Assembly (NCBI RefSeq): GCF_026151205.1
Contig: NC_087075.1
Location: forward strand, 10,774,303 to 10,838,302
Origin: Bolinopsis microptera
Taxonomy: Eukaryota > Ctenophora > Tentaculata > Lobata > Bolinopsidae
Length of the DNA stretch: 64,000 bases
Direction: 5' to 3'
In this document: piece after piece, positions 28,001-40,000 of the stretch
How the letters are laid out: each line of letters begins with the position of its first letter
How positions within the stretch are numbered: the stretch's first letter is position 1
Notes under the pieces: model-generated
Told to the model about the DNA's origin: nothing
Databases searched by the model: none
What the model saw: only the letters and a program-made list of their open reading frames with translations
Made by a program: the position numbers and the translations under genes

Positions 28001-31000
28001 AATTATTCGAGATGAACTTTTGAGTAGATGTTATGATAAAATTGATCCTCGTCAACATGGTTTCCTGCCTCACAAATCTTGTGCAACTCAGATGGTTGAA
28101 TTCTGCGATAGCCTATCCCTCTCTCTTAACAAGAACATTAGATCTGATATTGTTTACTTCGATTTTGCCAAAGCATTCGATTCCGTTAACCACGACTTAA
28201 TACTATACAAGCTAAAATTTTATTATAACATCGATGGAATGCTTCTCCAATTTATGAAAAGTTACCTCTCCGGACGTCAGCAATGTGTAGTTGTTAATGG
28301 GGCTATCTCTGCAACCCTACCGGTGTTGTCAGGTGTTCCTCAAGGTTCAATAATCGGACCAACACTTTTTGTTCTTTTCATAAATGATATATATTCTGGA
28401 CTTTCTCAGGGCACTAATATCCTTTTATACGCTGATGATACTAAAATGTGGAGAGAGATATCCCAAGAGGAAGACCACCATATACTTCAAAGCGATATTA
28501 ATTATCTCATGACATGGGCAAGAACTAATAAGATGAAGTTTCATCCTGATAAATGTAAGGTCTTAGCTATACTTAAGAGGTGGTCTCCCTTAGATGGCAT
28601 TTTACCATTTACACGTTACACTTACTCTATGGGCCAAACTCTTCTTGATTATACAGATTCTGAAAAAGATTTAGGCATAATCATGACGTCTAATCTAAAT
28701 TTTAATAGCCAGGCCGATGCTCTATATGGTAAAGCTAACCAAAAATTTGGCATGCTTAAGAGAAATTGTCATTTTATTAATGATCTGAACAAGAGAAGAG
28801 TCTTGTATCTTACTCTTGTACGCTCAATATTCGAACACTGTCCCATCATTTGGCGACCAGCGTCCAGTAGCACTATCAATAGGCTTGAAGGATTGCAGAA
28901 AAGGGCCCTCAAATGGATTCGTAATGATTACGGTGTAAGCTATAGTGTAGAGGAAATCTATAATGCCCATTGTAAACAGTTAAATATTCTGCCCCTAAAG
29001 TACAGGTTTGATTACCATGATCTCAAGTTCTTTCATTCCCTAGTGCATCAATACCACCCATGCACCACTCTGCCTCAGTACCTTACTTTCTTCTCCGGGT
29101 CAAGCCGACTGAGAAGCTCACATCTTGATCACTTATCAGTAATATCTTCAATTCCACCTGGCTCAGCTATATCTAAATCTTACTTTTATCGAGCTCATCT
29201 CACTTGGAACCGACTTCCTCTTTCCCTTCGAGAGATTATCAGACCAGGTGTGTTTAAAACAGAACTTATTAAACACATCTGGAAGGAACATGTTTGTACT
29301 GCATCTGTAGATATTGACCCTAGTTCAGATCCTGACAATTCTTTTTCTCCAGACTACGGGTAGTGTATTTCTCTATTATTTTTGTTTTAATTTTTTTTGA
29401 GGTACTCATCACGCATTTTTGCTTTATTCGGATACAATTTTGATTTAGTCTTTTATATTTAATTATTTAAATTTTATCGTTAAAACTTCATTCCATTGGA
29501 AATATTACAAATCAGCCAATTGTAATTGAGAATTTTTGGGTTGTGGCAATTATTCTTAAAAACCTAGAAATGCCTCCTAAGTTCACAGCTCATATTATTT
29601 GCCCATTTTTCTCCTTCTGCACTTGGGGCCCAATGTAATTGCTCGACTTTTCATCAGGTCTCTCGAGGCCTTTTGTTTGGTTATTTGGGTGTATTGGTGT
29701 CCCCTGATTGTTATCATCGCTGTACACTTGTCAAGACATTTTTTGGTTTCTCTAGTCCATTTTTAGAAATTCTATACAACATTGATATTGTAATAAATTC
29801 TGATGATAATAATTGAAAGATTTCAATAAAAAAAAAAATGTAATCACTGTCGTTCCATTTTTCTGTTGTCTTAAGAATATTACGATTAAATACTACATAA
29901 TTAAAATGTTTTGGCCGACAATTAGGTCCCGACTCTGATTGCATAATTATTTTCATCGACTAAAAAACGGAATTGTTAATTTGATGGCCCGTATCCAAAC
30001 ATCCAATCGCTGACCAAATCCTTATATTTAGCGGCGATGATCCTTTGAAACTCTGTAATTGTATGGGTTTGTAGATAACCATAAATCAGGAGGGAAATTG
30101 GGGTTGTTACTTGTCACCCGGCTTAAGATGTTTTAAGATAAAAATGGCCACTAGTCCAATCGCAAAAATAAAGCTTCTGCTATCACCCCACTACTTACTT
30201 AAAATAATTAATATTATTCACAAAAGCAATATTATTAACAAAAGCGTTATTAATTTCCCCAACAATAACAATTAACATTAAATGTTAATAATGTTATAAA
30301 CGACTAGCCATAGAACAGAACCGATCCTTCCTTGAAAAATGATGTGTATCGGTTCCCATCACACACGAAATAATATTATGCAAACTATTATTACATTAAA
30401 TGCGCATAATAATAAACATAATGATTATTTAATTGGATAATGAGATAATGACCTCTCCAGATCGTGACTAACAGCCTGCTTGTGAATGTCACATCCAAAC
30501 CATTGCTTGTTGCGCTTTTGTAATATTATTATTGTGGTCGTTTTAATACTTCTCAAACAGTTTTGTTCGAGAATATTCGCTGCTTCTTTGGCAACCACCG
30601 TATCTAGATTGTGTTTATAATAACGGATCGTGTTGAAACGAATCGGTTTAACAGCTGATTGAATTACCGGATTTACGAACCGTATCAGAATTGCCGAACA
30701 ACATTTTACTAGAGCCCTTACTAGGAGGCTGAAAGAGATCTTTGTAGTGTCCAGAACTGGATATCGAATTTCTCCTTGTTCTCTGTAGAATTTAGGCAAT
30801 GTAATTATGCAATCATAATCTTAGCTCTAAGATAGTAGTACAGGCCTCCTAACAGTAATATCTCTTTTCACCTGTTGGAGTAGTTGTGGTTTAAAGCAAC
30901 GAAGCATGAACAGTTTTAAGATGTTTATCTCTGCATCTGGGTTTCGCTGATTGAGGATGCGCTAAATCGTTATAAAGTTATAAGTCCTGCATCTGTCTCA

Positions 31001-34000
31001 TGTTATACTGGAGCCAGTAGATTTGTAGATTTTATTTATCATTTGAATTGTATAGTAAACCCAAAGGCCGTTGATTTAATTGTGGTTATAAGCAACGGAG
31101 CAACAGTTTTAAGATGGTTATGATGTTTATCTGTCTTAGTTTCTGTGATTGACTATTTTAAATATAAGCCCTGTCTGTTTTTTTCTTTAAAAAAATAGAT
31201 TCAGCCGTTGGCAACACAAGAAGCTTCCTAAAAATTAGTGACGTTTTTGAGTTCCATTAGATGCAATTCATGGCTAGCCAACTTTTCCAAACTTTTCCAC
31301 GTGTCTTTAGGCCACTTTTTGCTACTTTTTACCACCTTTCTTGATTGTCCAATATCTTTAGTTGTGAACATCGTAGAAGGTTGCGAATTAATAGAGGGTG
31401 ATTATTTTATTAATGAGAAAAACTTCTATTTGGTAAATTCACGTTAGACAATTATCAGTTAATTGGATAATTTTCTGATAAGCTAATCACCAACAATTTT
31501 ACAAATTTGTTTGGCGTAAAATGATCGAAGTCGCTTTAAACACGGAGAAAAAAGTTGTTACCAAAATAATAATAATTTGCGCCAAAAGTGATCAAATTGC
31601 ATTTAAAACATTATTTTTCAGTCAAATACTCCTATCCTGAACTGAAAACGTCTTTCACCGGACTAAAAGCCTCGTGCACTGTACTAAAAGTAAAAACCTG
31701 CTCTACTGGACTAAATATAAGTTCTCTTTCAGAAAGTGCCATACTCATTCCAGATGAACAGTCTTAAATACCAGCTCTCTAGGAAAGACGGACAATGGAC
31801 ATTCACATAGACTCATGAGTTTAGCACATGTTTCCAATTCACTTGGAAAAGCTCATACTACATTCTAAAGTACATTTATATATGCTACTTGACATTCTAG
31901 TTTCCCCAGTCTTTTCTGAGTTGTCAATGAGCCATTAGGCTTAGTGGACATATGTGGTTTAAAGCAACGAATCACGAACTTTTCAAGATATTTATCTATG
32001 TTTCGCTGATTGAGTATGTGCTAAATCATTATAGAGTTAACAGTCATGCGAGCATCTGTCTCATGTTATACCGAGGCCTGTGAATGTGTAGATTTTACTT
32101 CTCATTTGAATTGTAAACCTAAAGGCCGGTACGGCGTGGGCTAGTAACAAGAGCAGGAGTCTCCAGTCTGGGGATAAGGAAAAGTCGATTCTAAATTATT
32201 AGGTGTTTTCGTAATAATAATAATAATTAATAGGTCGTCATTCAGCAGGAAAATAAACGCAGTGATTTAATACTCCCACATCCCGCTTCATTATCGTTAC
32301 AATTCTCACCAAGTAAGTGCGGACCTAGTATATATACTATATAGGACCGAGGTGTGTGATTGGGTAATAAAGTAGTGGAAGGTTCGTATTAATAATATAA
32401 AGTTACTACATATATTCTCTCTAATTAAGGTTCGTAATACTGTAACCGTTAATATGTCTGTGCATCTTTCTTTTGGAAGTGTGCCAATACCATGCCCTTT
32501 TTCGTGTAAAAGTAGATAAACACACATGAGTGTGTACCGTGACTCAAGTTTCCACTGTAAACTTCATTCATCAGTAGAGTAATTTGCACGCTTTATCATA
32601 TAAATGGTTGGTTCAGGTGGATACAAAGATAGAATCAGATACAGTGGGGGTCCTTGTACTTGTCTCGTCTGTAATTTGATAAGTATATCATGTTGCTCAA
32701 AACGAAAAGTACCGCATTTCTTTTCACCACTCCCTAATTCATGTTCATTCCTTTGTTTTGAAATTTTTTCTTATCGTTGACGTAATTTTATCAATTTTCC
32801 AGTTATCATATTTTCCTCTGATATAAAAACTGCTGGTTTTGTAACGAATTTAGCTTTTTGTACGCGTTTCGTTTTAGCTTTCTGATTTTATCATCGTTAT
32901 TCGTCGTACGCCGTACGCGATATTCAAAAATAGATACTGTAAAAACTGTTTTTTAGAATGACGAGCCCACCATGCTCCCCTTCCGCAAAGTACCACGTCT
33001 CTACCACCAAGAGACTGGACATCACCAACACCAGGTTTGACTTTTCTCCGAGCACACTAGCAACACAAATAGAGAAAACAGAGGGGAAACCAACTGAAGA
33101 AGATAAGAGGGACAGATCTGACACAGACCCGTCTGTGTTTGTAGAAGCTACCAGAAGAAACAGTGCTCCCAGGGGGCACAGTATTGGGTCGGACCCCAGG
33201 AGTCCCCCAGGTCCTGGTAGAAGAGGAATGAAAGGTGACCCCACCAGGAGGTGCAGGGAGATGCACAGGAACTCTTTACCGGGGGGTACCAGGATCTCAC
33301 TACCCGCAGCTATGAAACTTACCATGATGGAGAGGATGAGCAGAAAGAGGGTTATGAGTGATGGAGACTATACTAGTGACTATAACTGGTGTATTCAGGT
33401 AGGTGCAGGGGAGAACCCCCATTTTGTCAATACTTATTCCCCTGAAAACGTTTTTATGTTGGGTTAGAGCACAAACATGGGTTTTACTTTAATGCTTTTA
33501 ACACTACTATATAAAAAATAATTTGAATTCTGATGAAGCTGTTGTGGCAGAGAAATAAATTAACTAACTTTTATTCGTCCAATTATTTCGTCTTATCATT
33601 TCGTTCAGCTTCAACAGACCAGCTGCTAGTGGGAATAACTTTCAACTTAACATTGCTCACCTTACATTGCATCAGACGTTCCGGTCTGCTTATAGTTGAC
33701 TCCGTTCGTTAGTATAAACTGCATTAATATTGCTGCTAGATAAGCAATTAGGAAAATTAGGTAATTGATAACGTCATAATCGGGAGTAATATTAATAAAT
33801 AAAATAATCGTACTCAATTATGATAATGATAAGTAAAATCCTACTGACAATGCACACTATTATAGAGTATATAGACACTACGGAAGTGGAGGGAAGTACA
33901 CCACACTACACATCTAGAGGTATATAGAGTGAAAGAGAAAGAGAGAGAGACTGCGCTCGGCTCTGCTCGGCCCTGCACTTCTTGTACCCGGAAAATCAAT

Positions 34001-37000
34001 AATTACTGTTTGGCTCGACTCATTTGAGCTAGCGTGTATTGTACTGACTGTTGTAGTTGATTGCTGAGCAGATCCTGCTGTTTCGTTCTCGCAGGCCTGA
34101 TTATTGTTTCCTAGAGATGTTTGTCGTACCGAGGTAATATCGGTTATATCGGTAATATCGGTAATACCCTGCTTCTTCAACCGTTCCCTGATTCCAGCAA
34201 CTTAAAATGAGCTTGTAGACATAATAATGATATTGTCAGACAATGTGGCGACTGCTTTGTAGACTGTATTCTATGCCTAATATAGAAATTAACAGACACG
34301 TCTGCTTGGGATTGTGTCTAGACAAACGCTTCTGTTACTGAAACAATCACCTCTGTTACTTAGCAACTGTTACTGGGACGACACGTCTAGCTCTGATAGT
34401 CTGATGCTTAGACGCTTTATTTGCTTTGACGTTTAGATCATAGGTCACAGGGTTGAAATCTGTCAACTTATCAACAGTGGGCGCTTCCTTATTTGTTCTT
34501 CATAATTTGTTTCTTGCATGGTTGGGTTGGGATCAGATATTGGCAGTGGTTTATTTGACGTGTGCACTGTCAGGCTGTTGATACTTAATGTTTGTGTAGG
34601 TTGTGTACTTGTGTAGGTTGTGTAGCGTTACTTGGTGTAGTGTTTGTGTAGGTTATACTCAGTATGGTTGAGAATGTGCGGCTCATTTCTCATGTATAAA
34701 CAACGGTTTGTTTGTTGATATCTGCTGTCCTAATACACCTGTACGTTTAGTACGGAGTCACTGTGCGTAATCTCTACATATCGTGCTTGCTTTTTAAAGT
34801 AGTTCAATCTCCTTTCGACTTAATGCAAATTTTTCCTGCACTTTCATCGAGATCTCCACTATTATCGTGACCTCTGAGGGTGCAGTGGTTTGTTAATTGT
34901 TTGCATAAAAACAACCATATATTTTCTAATTTTGAATGAGTTTGACCCTATTCGATTTATTTTGGAGAGTCTAGACGTTTATTTTTCAGCAATCTCTCTG
35001 GTGTGCTAGTTATAAATCTGTTTGGCGGCAAACTCGCGGCTTGCTCCTCTCCTGGTTGCACAATCTCCCTCCTCCAAATTATCTCCTCGAGCCATGCCTG
35101 TCCTTCCTAATTCCTCTTAAGTTCAGTAGCTCTTGAAGCAAGGAGAATGATTCTTCCTCCCTTTGACTAATATGCGTTGACTCCAGTCAAAGCATATAAG
35201 GTGCAGAGTTGAACTATAAATTTATTCTGAATGATCCGAAGCTTTTATAGTGACAGAGAAGTATATCAATATCAAATTGATTATTCGTTATAAAAAGCCT
35301 TTTATTAGATCAGATATTAGCTGCATATGTCGCAGATTCATTACAGATCCTCCCATCTTAATTAAGTTTGTCGCCAGTGGTTGTCACATATCATTCGTTA
35401 TGAAGATACCTTGCTTGTTGATTTTATCCCCAATAAGTTGCAACCTTACTTTATTAGGGGTCTCGGCTGTATTTTTTGGATTTTTGTTAGGTTGAGATGG
35501 CTTTTACAGGATTTATGCAGACCATTAAACTTTAGCTATAACTCCTAACTTTAACTCTAACTCCTAGAACCATATCCACCTTTTCCCCTAATGATAACCA
35601 CCCAACTACTCGTCAAGGTGGGACAAATACTGATACCCAATACTGACTTACGTGGCTCTAATTACTCATCCAATCCCAGCCCCACATTCATCCCACGTGC
35701 ACCTTACTGACCAATCACGGCGAAGCAAGCTGCCCACGTGCATCAAATTGACCAATCATGCGCGTGATCCTGGAGACGGTAACCACTTGATGATCGGAAT
35801 TTCAGTCACTCGACAAAATAACCTATTGGCTTACAAAATCGCATTAAAGCTGTCACATATGGTTTCTAGCTTCATATTGCATGTGTAATAGAGGGAGAGC
35901 TCTACTTTCTTTCGCGGTGAAGTTCCAGTATAAACCTTTATCATGATGTCTTGACGTGTTAGCGCCTGCTAAAGTCGTGCAGATAACCTTCAACTTGTCA
36001 GTTTTGTGATCATGTGTAATCTGGTTTGTCATGCTTGTTTTGGCGTTTTGGTGAGTTTGTCTCCGTCTAGTCGTGGTTTTGAGGAGGCCTCCGTTTTGAG
36101 ACATTTCACTGATACTTGCAGTTAGTTTTGTTCTGATTTGATAAATTTGGTGATGGTGATTTGCTCGTGAGGAGATCTCCAGCACCTCGTACGAGTGTTT
36201 TTTAGCTTGTTCAGTTTACTCAGTAAATTAGGAATTCTAGTATGATACCCAGTATACTAGGATACTAATACTATACTCAGTAAACTTATGATACTCAGTA
36301 AACTTAGGATACTCAGTAAACTTAGGATTCACAATAAATAGCGCTATCAAATTAAACTGTCCGTTTAGTTGTCGGATTCAGCCGTGGAACCGACCGATAT
36401 TGTTCTTCATGGATTTTAACAAACGTTTAACTGCGTCAGAAAGTTTTCTGTCGCGTGATTCTGAAAATGGAAAAGTGTTTATTCTAAGGGAAGGGATAAA
36501 GTAATTGTAGTTGTGGGGCATCAAACTCATAAATACCTATTATTCCCTCTGATTTCAATATAGGTATAGGTATTTATGGTTATTTGAAGGTTTTGTTTTT
36601 TTCAGTATTTTTCCCACTTTTAACATAATATATTCAATTCTATTAATAGTGTTGTTGTTTTAAAGTGTTTTTACTGCATAAGGGGCCGGGGTTGATATCA
36701 AGTTTTAAAATCAATTTTTTGGGGTTGGAAAAAATTGTGTTTTTGCCTTTGTGTACCTTAAACTTGGGTTGTATAGGGTTTTTAATTTGATCAAAGGATT
36801 ATGAACAGTTCAGACTATCAAAAGGTTACTTATATAGAAGTTTCTGAACATTTTGAACAACAATTAAAAATACTTCCAAACACATTTTATCGAACATTTT
36901 TAAGTAAAAATCTAGTCATGTTATTTTCACCTAAAATTTCAAAAAATCAATGTTGCTCACAATCTTCTGAACGTCCACAAAGTAACTTTTAGCTGCCCTA

Positions 37001-40000
37001 GACGATGTTTGGTAAAATACCTATAAATACCTATTATTCCCTCCGATTTCAAAATAGGTTTAGGTTTTTATGTATATTTTTGAGGTTGACGCCCTCCCTC
37101 TAAGGGATAAAGTTGTAGTTATACATCTAAAAGTCGGATGCTGTAGTGGGCGTGGGAAAGCAGGTTGTATTCTTGTCTGCCACCTGACATTGATTCGCTA
37201 ACTATTATTTGGCAATCAAACTCCAGAAGAATTGACACGTCAATTGTCAATACAAATTCACCTCCCCAGTCCCCACCGGTATTCAGACCTTTTGCTCAAC
37301 TTTATCCTTGTTCCCTGTTCGGGCATGCCATGAAGGTAGGGTTAGGGTTTGGTTTTACGTTTTAGGTGCCGGATACAGAATAAACCGTTTAATGAAAAGG
37401 TCAAACATCATCCGTGTTAGCACCGGCAGGATTATTAGGTTATTACTGAACATACCGTGAAGTTAAGCTACACTTTTATTTTGTTAACCAAGCTTGTTAT
37501 CCTTTGTGGTCGAACTTTTCTTGACATCTTACTAGTTGTGGACACAACAAGAAAATTGAGAATAATCTTGTGCGAGGGTAGGGACCCAGATGTCGTTTCT
37601 AACCCAAATAAACTTTAAGGAGGCTTCTCATCAGTAGCCGCACCTCCTTACTCGGTTTCTGAACTGGAATTCTATGGGCTTCCAGACGGCCAGACCGAGT
37701 ATTACCACCCCATCCTTCTAGAGTTCATCACAAGTAGCACCCACCTTGAAGATCTTTGACACCCAGACACACCCCATTGGCGAACAAACTTTGGACATAA
37801 TCTTACATGCTCCCGAAGGAATCCCTGGTTTATGGTCTTTCTCATCGTCACCAGCACTTTCACTAGGTCACCAGCTCTTTCACTGAAGTCATCAGCCCTT
37901 TCACTGAAGTCATCAGATGTGACTCTGATCAACGGTATAGTTGTGGACACAACAAGAAAATTGAGAATAATCTTGTGCGAGGGTAGGGACCCAGATGTCG
38001 TTTCTAACCCAAATAAACTTTAAGGAGGCTTCTCATCAGTAGCCGCACCTCCTTACTCGGTTTCTGAACTGGAATTCTATGGGCTTCCAGACGGCCAGAC
38101 CGAGTATTACCACCCCATCCTTCTAGAGTTCATCACAAGTAGCACCCACCTTGAAGATCTTTGACACCCAGACACACCCCATTGGCGAACAAACTTTGGA
38201 CATAATCTTACATGCTCCCGAAGGAATCCCTGGTTTATGGTCTTTCTCATCGTCACCAGCACTTTCACTAGGTCACCAGCTCTTTCACTGAAGTCATCAG
38301 CCCTTTCACTGAAGTCATCAGATGTGACTCTGATCAACGGTATAGTTGTGGACACAACAAGAAAATTGAGAATAATCTTGTGCGAGGGTAGGGACCCAGA
38401 TGTCGTTTCTAACCCAAATAAACTTTAAGGAGGCTTCTCATCAGTAGCCGCACCTCCTTACTCGGTTTCTGAACTGGAATTCTATGGGCTTCCAGACGGC
38501 CAGACCGAGTATTACCACCCCATCCTTCTAGAGTTCATCACAAGTAGCACCCACCTTGAAGATCTTTGACACCCAGACACACCCCATTGGCGAACAAACT
38601 TTGGACATAATCTTACATGCTCCCGAAGGAATCCCTGGTTTATGGTCTTTCTCATCGTCACCAGCACTTTCACTAGGTCACCAGCTCTTTCACTGAAGTC
38701 ATCAGCCCTTTCACTGAAGTCATCAGATGTGACTCTGATCAACGGTATAGTTGTGGACACAACAAGAAAATTGAGAATAATCTTGTGCGAGGGTAGGGAC
38801 CCAGATGTCGTTTCTAACCCAAATAAACTTTAAGGAGGCTTCTTATCAGTAGCCGCACCTCCTTACTCGGTTTCTGAACTGGAATTCTATGGGCTTCCAG
38901 ACGGCCAGACCGAGTATTACCACCCCATCCTTCTAGAGTTCATCACAAGTAGCACCCACCTTGAAGATCTTTGACACCCAGACACACCCCATTGGCGAAC
39001 AAACTTTGGACATAATCTTACATGCTCCCGAAGGAATCCCTGGTTTATGGTCTTTCTCATCGTCACCAGCACTTTCACTAGGTCACCAGCTCTTTCACTG
39101 AAGTCATCAGCCCTTTCACTGAAGTCATCAGATGTGACTCTGATCAACGGTATAGTTGTGGACACAACAAGAAAATTGAGAATAATCTTGTGCGAGGGTA
39201 GGGACCCAGATGTCGTTTCTAACCCAAATAAACTTTAAGGAGGCTTCTCATCAGTAGCCGCACCTCCTTACTCGGTTTCTGAACTGGAATTCTATGGGCT
39301 TCCAGACGGCCAGACCGAGTATTACCACCCCATCCTTCTAGAGTTCATCACAAGTAGCACCCACCTTGAAGATCTTTGACACCCAGACACACCCCATTGG
39401 CGAACAAACTTTGGACATAATCTTACATGCTCCCGAAGGAATCCCTGGTTTATGGTCTTTCTCATCGTCACCAGCACTTTCACTAGGTCACCAGCTCTTT
39501 CACTGAAGTCATCAGCCCTTTCACTGAAGTCATCAGATGTGACTCTGATCAACGGTATAGTTGTGGACACAACAAGAAAATTGAGAATAATCTTGTGCGA
39601 GGGTAGGGACCCAGATGTCGTTTCTAACCCAAATAAACTTTAAGGAGGCTTCTCATCAGTAGCCGCACCTCCTTACTCGGTTTCTGAACTGGAATTCTAT
39701 GGGCTTCCAGACGGCCAGACCGAGTATTACCACCCCATCCTTCTAGAGTTCATCACAAGTAGCACCCACCTTGAAGATCTTTGACACCCAGACACACCCC
39801 ATTGGCGAACAAACTTTGGACATAATCTTACATGCTCCCGAAGGAATCCCTGGTTTATGGTCTTTCTCATCGTCACCAGCACTTTCACTAGGTCACCAGC
39901 TCTTTCACTGAAGTCATCAGCCCTTTCACTGAAGTCATCAGATGTGACTCTGATCAACGGTATAGTTGTGGACACAACAAGAAAATTGAGAATAATCTTG

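Larger units (their letters stand above)
25222..29838 (+). mobile_element. CR1-like non-LTR retrotransposon (LINE), 5'-truncated, ORF2 intact
   Basis: The element ends in AATAAA merging into an A-tract at 29825-29838. Both ends are followed or preceded by TGTAATC (25215-25221 and 29839-29845), a candidate 7-bp target duplication, though short enough to arise by chance. Inside are the last third of an ORF1 with esterase-like motifs and a full-length ORF2 with endonuclease and reverse transcriptase, then about 475 bp of 3' UTR. ORF1-esterase plus ORF2-EEP/RT is typical of the CR1 clade. Inserted in sense orientation in the long intron of the PLEKHG5-like gene. Confidence 0.85.
29839..32957. other. 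Intron DNA between the LINE and first exon I
   Basis: No exon supported. It contains three related copies of a dispersed repeat, listed separately. The 124-codon minus-strand frame at 30425-30799 shows no motif I recognise. Confidence 0.4.
33399..37532. other. Intron DNA between first exon I and the 405-bp satellite
   Basis: No exon supported apart from the minus-strand candidate. Contains a TACTCAGTAAACTTAGGA repeat (about 36225-36330) and a pair of palindromic repeats (36529 and 37023). The minus-strand frame at 35853-36185 is unrecognised. Confidence 0.4.

Noticed and set aside
34673-34705. ATG GTT GAG... with CAT|GTATAA as a phase-0 first exon
   Set aside because: Ten codons with a poor donor; no supporting context.
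35853-36185. 110-codon minus-strand frame
   Set aside because: Compositionally plausible but without a recognisable domain or splice partners; could be an old transposon fragment.
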